Below are positions 40,759-50,839 of a stretch of 64,000 bases of DNA, piece by piece. The stretch is from Methylophilus sp. 13. Its GTDB lineage: Bacteria; Pseudomonadota; Gammaproteobacteria; Burkholderiales; Methylophilaceae. A program made the translations under genes and the position numbers. The stretch lies in assembly GCF_015354335.1 (NCBI RefSeq), contig NZ_JADKYR010000003.1, positions 310,001 to 374,000 of the forward strand, read 5' to 3'. Numbering within the stretch: the first letter of the stretch is position 1; each line of letters starts with the position of its first letter. A model generated the notes under the pieces. It searched no databases. It worked only from the letters and a program-made list of their open reading frames with translations, and was not told the DNA's origin.

Positions 40759-41700
40759 ATGAAGATCAAACATTACCCTGACGATGTCAGCCAGAATTTT
40801 TTAAAGCTGCGCAACCAGTTGATTAGTGCCACCGGTAAAGCCATTGGTGACTACAACATGATTGAGGAAGGCGATACCGTGCTGGTGTGCATGAGCGGCG
40901 GCAAAGACAGCCATGCCATGCTCATGATTCTGCTGGCGCTGCAAGAACGCGCGCCGATCAACTTCAAACTGATTGCGATGAATCTGGACCAGAAGCAGCC
41001 GGGCTTTCCAGCCGACATTCTGCCTGCCTACTTAGAAAAACTGGGTGTGGAATATCGCATCGTCGAGGCCGACACCTATTCCATCGTCAAGGAAAAAATC
41101 CCTGAGGGTAAAACCACTTGCAGCCTGTGTTCACGCCTGCGTCGTGGCATTATTTACACCACGGCACAGCAATTGGGTGCTAACAAGATTGCGCTGGGAC
41201 ACCATCGCGATGATATTGTGCAAACCTTGTTCTTAAACATGTTTTACGGGGCCAAGATGAAGGCGATGCCGCCCAAGCTGGCGACCAACCGTGGCGAATT
41301 CATGGTGATCCGCCCGCTGGCCTATTGTGCCGAAAAAGACATTGCCGCTTATGCACGCGGCATGCAGTTTCCGATTATTCCGTGTGATTTGTGCGGCAGC
41401 CAGGAAAACTTGCAGCGGCAAAAAGTGAAAGACATGCTTAACAACTGGGAGCGTGAACAACCCGGTCGCATCAATAATATTTTCCGTGCCATTGGTAATG
41501 TAGAGCCCTCACACTTGGCAGATTTTGACTTGTATGACTTCAAGCATTTGAGCCAGGCCAAAGAGGAGGATGAAGATCCCATGTTTGACCATGAGAAATT
41601 TTCGAGCAACGACATGGCACTGACCATTGCCACGCAAGACGAAAAACATATTGCCTTTGCACGCAAACCGTTTCCAGTTGCGGTGTCCACTGAAGAATAA
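40759..41700 (+). CDS. ttcA: tRNA 2-thiocytidine biosynthesis protein TtcA
   Basis: Thiolates C32 of certain tRNAs, 313 residues. PP-loop SGGKDS (46-51) for ATP, and cysteine pairs CSLC (121-124) and CDLC (209-212) that hold the 4Fe-4S cluster and catalytic sulfur. The C-terminal acidic stretch [15 protein letters not shown] is as in relatives. Start codon lies only 8 bases after a TATAAT box. Confidence 0.95.
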   Translation: MKIKHYPDDVSQNFLKLRNQLISATGKAIGDYNMIEEGDTVLVCMSGGKDSHAMLMILLALQERAPINFKLIAMNLDQKQPGFPADILPAYLEKLGVEYRIVEADTYSIVKEKIPEGKTTCSLCSRLRRGIIYTTAQQLGANKIALGHHRDDIVQTLFLNMFYGAKMKAMPPKLATNRGEFMVIRPLAYCAEKDIAAYARGMQFPIIPCDLCGSQENLQRQKVKDMLNNWEREQPGRINNIFRAIGNVEPSHLADFDLYDFKHLSQAKEEDEDPMFDHEKFSSNDMALTIATQDEKHIAFARKPFPVAVSTEE

Positions 41701-41811
41701 AACAACTATTTGAGGATGACAGGTGTATAAAACGGCACTTTCTTGTATGGAAGGTTGTCTAGCCGTTGCAACGCTTGCTATTATCTAGCCAACGCTTAAA
41801 CAGACTACGCA

Positions 41812-44364
41812 ATGTCCAAACTACTGATTGTAGAATCCCCTTCCAAAGCCAAAACCCTAAAAAAGTATTTGGGCGGCGACTTTGAAGTCTTGGCCTCTTA
41901 CGGGCATGTACGAGACCTGATTCCGAAAAATGGCGCCGTCGATCCAACTCAGCAGTTTGCCATGAAGTACGGCATTATCGACCGCAACAGCAAGCATGTA
42001 GATGCGATTGCCAAAGCAGTCAAAAATGCAGACAGCATTTATCTGGCAACCGACCCGGATCGCGAAGGCGAGGCCATCTCCTGGCATATTGCCGAGATTC
42101 TGGCCGAGAAAAAGCTGATCAAGAACAAATTGCTCAAACGCGTTGAGTTTAACGAAATCACGCAAACCGCCGTCAAGTATGCGATTGATCATCCGCGCGA
42201 CATTTCGATGGACCTGGTCAATGCGCAGCAGGCGCGCCGCGCGCTGGACTATCTGGTTGGCTTTAATTTATCGCCCCTACTATGGAAAAAGATCCGCCGC
42301 GGCCTCTCGGCTGGCCGCGTGCAGAGCCCGGCCTTGCGCCTGATTGTTGAACGCGAGCTCGAAATCGAAGCCTTTAGCAGTCAGGAATACTGGAGCATCC
42401 ATATGGGTGCGCTCAAGCATGCGCATGGTTTTGAAGCCAAGCTGGTGCAGCTCAATGGGGTAAAAGTCGAACAGTTCACCGTCATCAATCATGACCAGCA
42501 AGCCGATATCGTCGGCAAACTACTGCTGGCGTCTGCCGGCAAAACAACGGTCACCCGCGTTGAGAAAAAACAACGCAGCCGGAGTCCGGCAGCCCCATTC
42601 ACCACGTCAACCTTGCAACAAGAGGCGGTGCGCAAGCTGGGCTTTACCACCAGCCGCGCCATGCGTGTTGCACAACAACTGTATGAAGGGGTAGACGTGG
42701 GTAGCGGCACCGTCGGCTTGATTACCTACATGCGTACCGACTCGTTCAGTTTGGCCACCGAAGCCGTCATGCAAATCCGCGACTACGTGAAAAAGCATTT
42801 TGACGCAGACTACCTGCCTAAAGCGCCCATCATGTACAAAACCAAAGCGAAGAATGCTCAAGAGGCGCATGAGGCGATCCGCCCTACCGACATTACACGG
42901 ACGCCAGCCAGTGTGCGTCAATATCTCAATGACGAGCAGTTCAAACTGTATGAAATGATCTGGAAGCGCACGCTGGCTTGTCAGATGACACAGGCAAAAT
43001 ATGACGCGGTCAGCGTTGATCTGGCCGTCGGCTCCGAGGCTAACCTGTTCCGGGCCAGTGGGCAAACGCTGGTCTTCCCTGGCTTTATTGCCGTCTATAT
43101 GGAAGGCAAGGACGACGACAAAGACGACGAAGATGCCGAGGCCAAACTACCGCACCTGGAAACAGGCGAAGTGCTGAACGTTGAGCGTATTTATGGCGAG
43201 CAACATTTTACCGAGCCGCCGCCGCGTTACTCTGAGGCCAGCCTGGTCAAAGCACTGGAAGAATACGGTATTGGCCGCCCCTCGACGTATGCGAGCATTA
43301 TCTCCACCTTGCAAGACCGCGAGTATGTTCTACTGGATAAGAAACGCTTTACCCCTACGGACGTAGGTCGTGTCGTCAACAAGTTTTTGACCGAGCACTT
43401 TACCCAGTATGTGGATTATGACTTTACCGCCAAACTCGAAAACGAGCTCGATGAAATTGCGGAGGGGAATTTAGACTGGGTGCCCGTCATGGACAAATTC
43501 TGGCAAGGGTTTAACCAGCAGATTCAGGTCAAGGCCGATGTCGAACGTCCGGGCAATGAGCTCATCGATGAACAATGTCCCAAATGTGGCCGCCAGTTGC
43601 AGAAACAACTGAGCCGCTATGGTAGCTTTATCGGTTGTACCGGCTACAACGCCACCCCCAAATGTGATTACAAACGCAGCCTGGATGGTGAAACCAATGC
43701 CGCCGCCGAACCGGTCGTCATCGGTCAGGACACGGAAACCCAAAAAGACATTTACCTGATGAACGGCCCTTATGGCCCCTATTTGCAGGTAGGTCAGCCC
43801 GTGGAAGGCGAAAAGAAAAAACCAAAACGCGTCAGCATCCCCAAAGAGATCCCCCTCAGCCAGATCAATATTGATACGGCGCACATGCTGCTCAGCCTGC
43901 CTCGGGACCTGGGCGCACACCCGGAAACCGGTAAAAAAATCGTCGCCAATATTGGCCGCTTTGGCCCCTACGTCAATCACGACGGCAAGTTCAAGTCCAT
44001 CCCAAAAACTGAAAGCGTGTTCAGCATTACGCTGGAAGGCGCAGTCGCACTGTTGGCGGCTGCCGGGGGCCCGGCACCGCTGGCTGATTTGGGGGCGCAC
44101 CCTTCAGGCGAGGGGCGTATTGAGGTATTCTCAGGGCGTTATGGTCCCTATGTACAACATAGCGGGATCCGCGCCACACTGCCAAAGAGTGTGACGCCGG
44201 AAGAGTTAACCGTTGAGCAAGCGCTAGAGTTATTGGCCGAAAAGGCAGCGAAAGACGGTGGCACTAAAACTGGTAAAAAAACGACAGCTAAAAAAGCGCC
44301 TGCCAAAAAGACAACAACCAAGACAACCACAAGCAAACGCACAAAAAAAACCGAAGCAGAATAA
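41812..44364 (+). CDS. topA: DNA topoisomerase I
   Basis: 850-residue type IA topoisomerase that relaxes negative supercoils. Toprim domain (LLIVESPSKAKTL; DPDREGEAISWH), catalytic Tyr306 in TYMRTDSFSL, and gate domains to about residue 560. The C-terminus has one CxxC zinc ribbon (CPKCGRQL ... GCTGYNATPKC), topoisomerase repeat domains and a lysine/threonine-rich tail (from about 820) for DNA or polymerase contact. The tail of alternating Lys-Thr-Ala is usual in betaproteobacteria. Confidence 0.97.
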   Translation: MSKLLIVESPSKAKTLKKYLGGDFEVLASYGHVRDLIPKNGAVDPTQQFAMKYGIIDRNSKHVDAIAKAVKNADSIYLATDPDREGEAISWHIAEILAEKKLIKNKLLKRVEFNEITQTAVKYAIDHPRDISMDLVNAQQARRALDYLVGFNLSPLLWKKIRRGLSAGRVQSPALRLIVERELEIEAFSSQEYWSIHMGALKHAHGFEAKLVQLNGVKVEQFTVINHDQQADIVGKLLLASAGKTTVTRVEKKQRSRSPAAPFTTSTLQQEAVRKLGFTTSRAMRVAQQLYEGVDVGSGTVGLITYMRTDSFSLATEAVMQIRDYVKKHFDADYLPKAPIMYKTKAKNAQEAHEAIRPTDITRTPASVRQYLNDEQFKLYEMIWKRTLACQMTQAKYDAVSVDLAVGSEANLFRASGQTLVFPGFIAVYMEGKDDDKDDEDAEAKLPHLETGEVLNVERIYGEQHFTEPPPRYSEASLVKALEEYGIGRPSTYASIISTLQDREYVLLDKKRFTPTDVGRVVNKFLTEHFTQYVDYDFTAKLENELDEIAEGNLDWVPVMDKFWQGFNQQIQVKADVERPGNELIDEQCPKCGRQLQKQLSRYGSFIGCTGYNATPKCDYKRSLDGETNAAAEPVVIGQDTETQKDIYLMNGPYGPYLQVGQPVEGEKKKPKRVSIPKEIPLSQINIDTAHMLLSLPRDLGAHPETGKKIVANIGRFGPYVNHDGKFKSIPKTESVFSITLEGAVALLAAAGGPAPLADLGAHPSGEGRIEVFSGRYGPYVQHSGIRATLPKSVTPEELTVEQALELLAEKAAKDGGTKTGKKTTAKKAPAKKTTTKTTTSKRTKKTEAE

Positions 44365-44393
44365 ATAAAGGGAGCTAAGCTCCCTTTATTTAT
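44361..44393. terminator. Bidirectional terminator between topA and the HD-GYP gene
   Basis: Near-perfect palindrome with 16-base arms centred at 44377 (GGGAGCT A AGCTCCC core, A/T flanks). It overlaps the topA stop codon and serves both converging genes. Confidence 0.9.
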
Positions 44394-44413
44394 TGTTGCA
44401 GCGATGGCGAGGA

Positions 44414-45667
44414 CTAATGATTCGTCCATAAATGATCAATGTTGTCTACGCCCCAAGCTGCAGCGGACTCATTGCCTACAATCTCATCCATTCCCTTGGA
44501 TAAATCTAATTCAACCACGGGAATACGCGTTTTGGATTTTGTGGAGAAAAACACCTTCACGACCGGCTTGAGTAAACTGTCAGGCGATTGCCTGACCACG
44601 ACAGCCAAACGGCCAGACTTCAAAATTACCACAGTCCCCACAGGATAAATACCCAAGCTCTTGACGAAAGCCTTAAAGATGACCGGATCAAAATGCCCGG
44701 CCCAACTGGCCATACGTTTGAGTGCCATACCTGGCTCCCAAGCCGGTTTATATGAACGGGTCGACGTAACGGCATCATACACGTCACAAATAGCGCCCAT
44801 CTTTGCAAAAATACTAATGCGGTCTCCAGACAGTCGCTTGGGATAGCCGCTTCCGTCCACTTTCTCATGATGATGCAAACAAACATCGAGCGTGACTTCA
44901 TCGGCAACATTCGCTTTAAGCAACATATCGTAGCCCAACTGCGGATGCTGGCGGACGATATCAAACTCCTGATCAGAGAGTGCGCCAGGTTTATTCAAAA
45001 TATCCAGCGGAATCGCAGCTTTGCCCATATCATGCATTAATCCGGCCAATCCGGCTTTACGGATCTCTGCATCAGAAAGCTTGAGCTCTTTTGCCAGGGC
45101 CGCCATCAGTGCGCATACCGCCACCGAGTGCATATACGTGTAATCATCTACCGTTTTTAGCCGTACCAGACTAATCAGCGCATGTGAATTACGCGTAACA
45201 GAGGCAGAAATTTCTTCCACGATGGGCATCACTGCTTCTGCCTCTATTGCTTTACCCAGGCGCAAATCCTGAAACATTGAGTTAATGGCTTTGCGCGAAG
45301 AAGCAATGATCTTAACCGCTTGCTCTCGCTCAGCCTCAATCGTGGTCGGGGTGTGTCTATTCGGATCAGGTGAGGCGGGCGGTGGGGAAGGTGCCGGACC
45401 ATCCAGCTCAAGCATGACCAGCTCCTTATCGGACAAGGCTGGCTGCGGAGGGGGTTCAGACAAAGTTTTTCTGACCTTAGCAATATCCAGGCCTTGGCTG
45501 ACATCAATCACCACTTCTTGGATGCGGCTGGCAAGAAGCTTCTGCAAGTCTTCCGGGTCCTTGAGCACAAACTTGCTGCGCCAAAATGGATGATCCATCC
45601 ACGGCCCCTTGAGCTCATGAATGTACATGCCTAGGCGCACGTCCTTCACTTTAATTGTTTTAAGCAT
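44414..45667 (-). CDS. HD-GYP domain protein with N-terminal DUF3391
   Basis: 417 residues from MLKTIKVKDVRLGMYIHEL. N-terminal DUF3391 (about 1-125, with a proline-rich linker) precedes an HD-GYP domain: HDMGK at 212-216 and HHHEKVDGSGYP at 265-276, the complete set for a cyclic di-GMP phosphodiesterase. It has no transmembrane segment and is likely cytoplasmic. A start six codons earlier is possible. Stands alone between topA and metK. Confidence 0.9.
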   Translation of the reverse strand: MLKTIKVKDVRLGMYIHELKGPWMDHPFWRSKFVLKDPEDLQKLLASRIQEVVIDVSQGLDIAKVRKTLSEPPPQPALSDKELVMLELDGPAPSPPPASPDPNRHTPTTIEAEREQAVKIIASSRKAINSMFQDLRLGKAIEAEAVMPIVEEISASVTRNSHALISLVRLKTVDDYTYMHSVAVCALMAALAKELKLSDAEIRKAGLAGLMHDMGKAAIPLDILNKPGALSDQEFDIVRQHPQLGYDMLLKANVADEVTLDVCLHHHEKVDGSGYPKRLSGDRISIFAKMGAICDVYDAVTSTRSYKPAWEPGMALKRMASWAGHFDPVIFKAFVKSLGIYPVGTVVILKSGRLAVVVRQSPDSLLKPVVKVFFSTKSKTRIPVVELDLSKGMDEIVGNESAAAWGVDNIDHLWTNH

Positions 45668-45729
45668 CCCGTTTACAACCCCCATACAACTGCTAACAAT
45701 TTTACAATTGATTCAGGTCAAATAGCCAT

Positions 45730-45754
45730 AAAAAAAGAGGGCAAATGCCCTCTT
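45730..45754 (-). terminator. Terminator of metK
   Basis: AAGAGGGC/GCCCTCTT 8-bp stem with 4-base loop, followed on the minus strand by TTTTTTT. Starts 27 bases after the metK stop. Confidence 0.88.
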
Positions 45755-45780
45755 GAAAATTACTTTTACGTGAATGTTGT

Positions 45781-46944
45781 TTACAATCCTGCCGCCGCGC
45801 GCAGTGCTGCCGCCTTGTCGGTATTTTCCCAGCTGAACTCAGGTTCATCGCGGCCAAAGTGACCATATGCTGCTGTTTTGCTGTAAATAGGTCGCAACAG
45901 GTCCAACATTTTGACAATGCCTTTGGGACGCAAGTCAAAATGCTCGCGTACCAATTGTGTCAGACGTTCATCAGACACCTTGCCGGTACCATAGGTCTCG
46001 ACCATGATAGAGGTCGGTTGCGCCACGCCAATCGCATAGCTCACCTGCACCAGACACTTGTCCGCCAAGCCTGCCGCCACAATATTTTTGGCGACATAAC
46101 GACCCGCATAAGCGGCTGAACGGTCAACTTTGGAAGGGTCTTTGCCAGAGAATGCGCCACCACCATGGGGTGCAGCACCGCCATAGGTATCCACAATAAT
46201 TTTGCGGCCGGTCAGACCGCAATCACCTTGCGGGCCGCCAATGACAAAACGACCTGTCGGATTGACTAGGTATTTAATCTCGCCTTTGATCAATTCTGCG
46301 GGCAAGGTCGGTTTGATAATTTCTTCAATGACAGCTTCACGAATGGCTTCTAAAGTCATCTCAGGGGCATGTTGGGTAGACACCAGCACGGTGTCAATTT
46401 TATGCGGTTTGCCATCGACATACTGGATTGTGACTTGTGATTTGGCATCTGGACGCAGCCAAGGCAAACGGCCATCTTTACGCAGCTGCGATTGACGCTC
46501 CATGACTCGGTGGCTCAACCAGATGGGCAAAGGCATCAGTTGTGGCGTTTCGTTCACGGCATAGCCAAACATGAGTCCCTGATCACCCGCGCCCTGATCC
46601 AGCGGATCATCATTGGCGTTATCGACGCCTTGCGCAATGTCCGGGGACTGTTTGTCATAAGCCACCAGTACCGCACAACCTTTGTAGTCAATGCCGTAAT
46701 CGGTATTGTCGTAGCCGATACGCTTGACTGCATCCCGGGCCACTTTGATGTAATCCACATTGGCTGTGGTTGTAATCTCACCAGCCAACACAATCAAACC
46801 AGTATTTGCCAGGGTTTCCGCCGCCACACGTGCTGTCGGATCTTGGGCGAGAATGGCATCGAGAATGCTGTCAGAAACTTGATCGGCCAGTTTGTCAGGA
46901 TGACCTTCGGAAACGGATTCCGAAGTAAAAAGATATTCACTCAT
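45781..46944 (-). CDS. metK: S-adenosylmethionine synthetase
   Basis: Makes S-adenosylmethionine from ATP and methionine, 387 residues. Motifs [29 protein letters not shown] and [16 protein letters not shown] are intact. Divergent from dapF across a 166-base gap. I looked for SAM riboswitch elements in that gap and recognised none; a TATACT -10 lies about 20 bases before the ATG. Confidence 0.97.
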   Translation of the reverse strand: MSEYLFTSESVSEGHPDKLADQVSDSILDAILAQDPTARVAAETLANTGLIVLAGEITTTANVDYIKVARDAVKRIGYDNTDYGIDYKGCAVLVAYDKQSPDIAQGVDNANDDPLDQGAGDQGLMFGYAVNETPQLMPLPIWLSHRVMERQSQLRKDGRLPWLRPDAKSQVTIQYVDGKPHKIDTVLVSTQHAPEMTLEAIREAVIEEIIKPTLPAELIKGEIKYLVNPTGRFVIGGPQGDCGLTGRKIIVDTYGGAAPHGGGAFSGKDPSKVDRSAAYAGRYVAKNIVAAGLADKCLVQVSYAIGVAQPTSIMVETYGTGKVSDERLTQLVREHFDLRPKGIVKMLDLLRPIYSKTAAYGHFGRDEPEFSWENTDKAAALRAAAGL

Positions 46945-47110
46945 GTTTGACGCCTTGAAAAGTATAAAGAGTTGATAAAAGCGATCGACTAAAGGCTAAA
47001 GCCGACCGCAAAATTGGGAACGAAGATTCTACCCGAGTTTAACGGCAACAAGGAATAAATATGCGGACCATGGATGCCTTCAACGGCGTGATAAGGTATT
47101 ATCTTGAGCT

Positions 47111-47941
47111 ATGAAATTAAGATTCACCAAAATGCAGGGCGCCGGCAATGACTTTGTCGTCATCGATGCGACTCGCGCACCCGTCAACCTCTCCCATGCC
47201 CAAATCCAGCACATCGCCAACCGCTATTTTGGCGTGGGTTGCGACCAGTTATTGATGGTCGAGTCGACGACCACGCCTGACGTGGACTTTCGTTACCGCA
47301 TTTTTAATGCAGATGGTGGCGAAGTTGAGCAATGCGGCAATGGGGCCAGGTGTTTTGTGCGATTTGTCGTGGATAAAGGGCTCACAGACAAACACGAAAT
47401 CAAGGTCGAAACCGCCAGTGGCGTGATTACGCTCAAATTACAAGAAGACGGACAAGTCACCGTGAATATGGGCGCGCCTCGTTTTACACCCGCGCAGATC
47501 CCTTTTGAGGCTGAGCAACAAGCAACCACTTATGAATTGCCATTGGCGAGCGAAACCATCACAGTCAGCGCAGTATCCATGGGCAACCCGCATGCAGTCA
47601 TGCTGGTAGACAATGTGCATACGGCTGAAGTCGCCAGCCTTGGTCCGCAAATAGAATCGCATCCTCAATTTCCGCAACGCGTGAATGCTGGTTTTATGCA
47701 GGTCCTGAACGAGCATGAGATCAATTTGCGTGTCTATGAACGCGGCAGTGGTGAAACGCTGGCTTGCGGCACTGGCGCCTGCGCGGCAGCCGTCAGTGGC
47801 ATCCAACTGGGTACACTACAAAGCCCGATCAAAGTCCATACCCGTGGCGGCATCCTCACTATCCAATGGGCAGGCGGAGAGTCGCCCGTCTTGATGACCG
47901 GGCCGGCAGAGATTGTATTTGACGGCGAAATTGAAATTTAA
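47111..47941 (+). CDS. dapF: Diaminopimelate epimerase
   Basis: Interconverts LL- and meso-diaminopimelate for lysine and peptidoglycan, 276 residues. Two catalytic cysteines: [10 protein letters not shown] (first half) and [13 protein letters not shown] (second half). Opens [19 protein letters not shown]. Heads a dapF-DUF484-small gene-xerC operon, the same order as in many gammaproteobacteria. The nearest -10-like box (TATTAT) is only 8 bases before the ATG. Confidence 0.97.
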   Translation: MKLRFTKMQGAGNDFVVIDATRAPVNLSHAQIQHIANRYFGVGCDQLLMVESTTTPDVDFRYRIFNADGGEVEQCGNGARCFVRFVVDKGLTDKHEIKVETASGVITLKLQEDGQVTVNMGAPRFTPAQIPFEAEQQATTYELPLASETITVSAVSMGNPHAVMLVDNVHTAEVASLGPQIESHPQFPQRVNAGFMQVLNEHEINLRVYERGSGETLACGTGACAAAVSGIQLGTLQSPIKVHTRGGILTIQWAGGESPVLMTGPAEIVFDGEIEI

Positions 47942-47974
47942 AACAAAGAACTTAAGATAAAGAACAGCAGTATC

Positions 47975-48628
47975 ATGGAAGAAAGCATTAACGAAAACGA
48001 CATCAAGCATTACCTCAAAGCACACCCTGACTTCTTTGAGCGTCATGCCCACCTACTGGCAGAGCTGTTCCTGCCCAGTCCACATGGCAAAGGCACTATT
48101 TCACTGGCTGAACGCCAGCAAATCGCCCAGCGCGACAAAATTCGTGTACTGGAATCCAGATTCACCGAGCTGATCCTGACTGCTGAAGAAAACGAAACCA
48201 CCGCCAACAAGGTGCACGAGCTGACTTTAGGCTTGCTGTATGCCAAAGACGTGCCGGCCTTGCATGCGCATCTGGTCGAGTTTTTGTCCAGCCAGTTTCA
48301 GTTGCCAAATACACAACTCAAACTATGGGCCAATGACGCCCATGCGCCAGACAGCCTGTTTATTGCGGCAGAAGACTCGCTCAAAAACTGGGCCAAAGAC
48401 TTGAGCCAACCTTACTGTGGCACGCTGCCGACCATGGATATTGCTGGCTGGTTTAGTGAAACCCCGGCTTCGCTGGCCGTGATTCCGATGCGCTACCAGG
48501 AAGTGACGTTTGGTCTGATGGCCATCCCCAGCGAGCAACGCAGCCGCTTTTATGCGGGCATGGGCACGTTGTTCCTTAACCGAATCGGTGAACTGGTCAG
48601 CGCCTCGCTGGCACGCTATATCGTATGA
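47975..48628 (+). CDS. DUF484 family protein (YigA-like)
   Basis: 217 residues. A short N-terminal helical part (ENDIKHYLKAHPDFFERHAHLLAEL, in two pieces) leads into a GAF-like domain (about 85-215). The family is almost always between dapF and xerC but its role is unknown. Overlaps the next small gene by four bases (ATGA). Confidence 0.88.
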   Translation: MEESINENDIKHYLKAHPDFFERHAHLLAELFLPSPHGKGTISLAERQQIAQRDKIRVLESRFTELILTAEENETTANKVHELTLGLLYAKDVPALHAHLVEFLSSQFQLPNTQLKLWANDAHAPDSLFIAAEDSLKNWAKDLSQPYCGTLPTMDIAGWFSETPASLAVIPMRYQEVTFGLMAIPSEQRSRFYAGMGTLFLNRIGELVSASLARYIV

Positions 48629-48825
48629 AAGCCCCCGCTGAGGTTTCCGCCAAGAGGGATCTTCTTGCGGCAATTGTCAGCGTAAATCAACCATGGCAAC
48701 GCAGCCAGATTGCCGCGTTGGCTGTGACCCAGAGTCCGCATGAACAAGCATGGTCACTCCAACTGCGGCGGGCACTGGCTACCGCTGACTCATATTTAAA
48801 GTACTGCGGATACTCGCATGCATGA
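48625..48825 (+). CDS. Small hypothetical protein between DUF484 and xerC
   Basis: 66 residues, MKAPAEVSAKRDLLAAIV to YLKYCGYSHA. The ATG overlaps the DUF484 stop by four bases and its stop overlaps the xerC start by eight, a nested pattern that suggests coupled translation rather than chance. The sequence is basic, soluble and resembles no domain I know. It may be a lineage-specific adaptor or a spacer that couples xerC translation. Confidence 0.55.
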   Translation: MKAPAEVSAKRDLLAAIVSVNQPWQRSQIAALAVTQSPHEQAWSLQLRRALATADSYLKYCGYSHA

Positions 48826-49699
48826 ATTGCTAGATGACTACCTCGATTTTCTGCATTTCGAGCGTGGTCTCAGTGAACACACCCGCAACAACTACCAGCG
48901 TGACCTAGAACAACTGCTCGCGCAACACGGGCACACGCTGCAATCGATCACCCCGCAACACATCCGTCGAAGCATCGCCACCCTGCATAGCCAAGGCCTG
49001 AGTGGCCGCAGCATCGCGCGCATGCTCTCCAGCTGGCGCGGCTTCTTCCGTTATCTGGTCCTGCATCACCAATTCCCCTCCAATCCGGTCATCGGCTTGC
49101 GCGCACCCAAAGCCGCCAAAACGCTGCCACACGCGTTATCCATCGAGCAAACCATCAAACTGGTCGAACTGGAGGGCGATACCGCCATCATTGTGCGCGA
49201 CCGCGCCATGCTGGAACTGTTCTACTCCTCAGGCTTGCGACTGAGCGAACTGGTCGGCCTCAACCTGGACCGGCTGGATTTAAATGAAGGCATGGTCACC
49301 GTCACCGGCAAAGGCAATAAAACACGGATGGTCCCGCTGGGTAGCAAAGCCGTTGCTGCACTGAAGGCCTGGTTGGCCCAGCGACCACTGTGGCTGCTCA
49401 AACAGCCACAGCAACCCGCGGTCTTCATTAGCCAGCAAGGTCGCCGCCTCAATGGTCGCAGCATCCAAAAGCGCATCAGTGACTGGGCCATCAAGCAGGG
49501 CCTGCATAACCAGGTGCATCCTCATATGCTGCGTCACAGCTTTGCCAGTCACGTACTCCAAAGTAGCGGTGACTTACGTGCCGTACAAGAAATGCTTGGG
49601 CACGCCAATATCAGCACCACCCAGGTGTATACACATCTGGATTTTCAGCATTTGAGCAAAGTGTATGACGCTGCACACCCGCGTGCCAAAAAAAAATAA
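48818..49699 (+). CDS. xerC: Site-specific tyrosine recombinase XerC
   Basis: Resolves chromosome dimers at dif with XerD. 293 residues: N-terminal SAM-like core-binding domain (1-95) and catalytic domain with Arg141, Lys165, His236-x-x-Arg239, His262 and nucleophile Tyr271. Last gene of the dapF operon. No strong terminator follows. Confidence 0.94.
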   Translation: MHELLDDYLDFLHFERGLSEHTRNNYQRDLEQLLAQHGHTLQSITPQHIRRSIATLHSQGLSGRSIARMLSSWRGFFRYLVLHHQFPSNPVIGLRAPKAAKTLPHALSIEQTIKLVELEGDTAIIVRDRAMLELFYSSGLRLSELVGLNLDRLDLNEGMVTVTGKGNKTRMVPLGSKAVAALKAWLAQRPLWLLKQPQQPAVFISQQGRRLNGRSIQKRISDWAIKQGLHNQVHPHMLRHSFASHVLQSSGDLRAVQEMLGHANISTTQVYTHLDFQHLSKVYDAAHPRAKKK

Positions 49700-49883
49700 A
49701 TGGCTGAATCAATGGCCTAGCCTTTACCCTAGTCCTCACATGGTTTTGCAAGTGCATAAATTGTGGCAAAATAACCCTACTAAATTGGTAAACTTTCTAC
49801 CAGTCTCGTGACTCTAAAGTCACATCGCCTGCGTTTAGTCATGACAGGCAGTTATTTCAATCAAACCTAAAAAAGGAAATTCC

Positions 49884-50465
49884 ATGGAACACGTCTTACC
49901 AGCATTGCCTTTTGCAAAAAATGCATTAGCCCCACACATGTCTGAAGAAACTTTTGACTATCACTATGGCAAACACCACCAAGCCTACGTCACCAACCTC
50001 AACAACCTGATCAAAGGCACCGAGTTTGAAAATGCCAGCCTGGAAGAGATTGTGAAAAAATCTTCTGCTGGCATCTACAACAACTCTGCACAAATCTGGA
50101 ACCATACCTTCTTCTGGAACTGCCTGTCTCCAAACGGTGGTGGTGAGCCAACAGGTGCATTGGCTGCAGCCATCAATGCCAAATGGGGCTCTTATGAAGA
50201 GTTCAAAAAAGCTTTCCAAGCTTCAGCAGTCGGCAACTTTGGTTCAGGCTGGACCTGGTTGGTGAAAAAAGCCGACGGTTCTGTAGACATCGTCAACATG
50301 GGCGCCGCGGGCACCCCATTGACCACAGGCGACACTGCATTGTTGACCATCGACGTTTGGGAACACGCCTACTACATCGACCACCGCAATGCCCGTCCTA
50401 AATTCGTGGAAACATTCCTTAATCATCTGGTGAACTGGGAATTTGCAGCAAAAAACTTTGCTTAA
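49884..50465 (+). CDS. sodB: Superoxide dismutase, iron type
   Basis: 193 residues. Metal ligands His27, His74, Asp157 and His161 are all in place, and the pattern ([20 protein letters not shown]) is that of iron enzymes. No signal peptide, so cytoplasmic. Ribosome site AAAGGAA precedes the ATG. It is monocistronic, closed by the terminator at 50557-50588. Confidence 0.96.
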   Translation: MEHVLPALPFAKNALAPHMSEETFDYHYGKHHQAYVTNLNNLIKGTEFENASLEEIVKKSSAGIYNNSAQIWNHTFFWNCLSPNGGGEPTGALAAAINAKWGSYEEFKKAFQASAVGNFGSGWTWLVKKADGSVDIVNMGAAGTPLTTGDTALLTIDVWEHAYYIDHRNARPKFVETFLNHLVNWEFAAKNFA

Positions 50466-50524
50466 TTCGCAGAGTCGTTGGCGACAATAAACTAAAAGTC
50501 GCAAACATTAACCTGTATATTAAA

Positions 50525-50588
50525 AGCGTTGTTTGGTGATACCAAACACCTGCGCTAAAGCCCCGGACCTTCTGGGGCTTTATTTTTT
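50525..50588 (+). terminator. sodB terminator with upstream long hairpin
   Basis: The terminator proper is AAAGCCCC/GGGGCTTT (50557-50564, 50574-50581) followed by ATTTTTT. Directly before it a second hairpin has inner arms GTTTGGT/ACCAAAC (50531-50537, 50541-50547) and outer arms AGCG/CGCT. Two adjacent structures of this kind at a 3' end may stabilise the mRNA or be a small RNA 3' module. Confidence 0.85.
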
Positions 50589-50743
50589 CCTGGTTGATCA
50601 GTTTGAATAGAGACGCTTGGTAATCATGCCTTTGTGAGGTGAGGCTGACTTTCTCTGAAAGTATTTTCTCTGTCATTTACAAGTGAATGATTGCATTTTT
50701 ATCGTATTGCACGATTTTAATCACGCCCAAACTTGGACTTAAC
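50589..50743. other. Intergenic stretch, no gene seen
   Basis: About 155 A/T-rich bases between the sodB terminator and the NtrC-like site. No open frame with a ribosome site and no tRNA-like or riboswitch fold was recognised. A half-site GCAC at 50709-50712 could be a weaker second activator site. Confidence 0.5.
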
Positions 50744-50758
50744 GCACTATCAAAGTGC
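50744..50758 (+). promoter_or_regulatory. NtrC-type binding site
   Basis: GCAC-N7-GTGC (GCACTATCAAAGTGC), matching the NtrC dyad consensus, centred about 87 bases upstream of the predicted transcription start. That is a usual distance for a sigma-54 activator. Confidence 0.55.
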
Positions 50759-50811
50759 ATAAATATTGATCACTTTTATAGGAATTCCATTTAAAACAAG
50801 GATTTACTGAC

Positions 50812-50828
50812 TGGCATATTAGTTGCTA
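50812..50828 (+). promoter_or_regulatory. Sigma-54 promoter of the guanidine operon
   Basis: TGGCAT-N5-TTGCTA: GG at -24 and GC at -12 with exactly 10 bases between. The start would fall near 50838, immediately before the guanidine-I aptamer. Implies RpoN-dependent expression under nitrogen limitation. Confidence 0.75.
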
Positions 50829-50839
50829 GTTTAGTCATG

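Noticed and set aside
46945-47110. Possible SAM or SAH riboswitch before metK
   Set aside because: None of the conserved elements known to me for these classes could be recognised on the metK strand.
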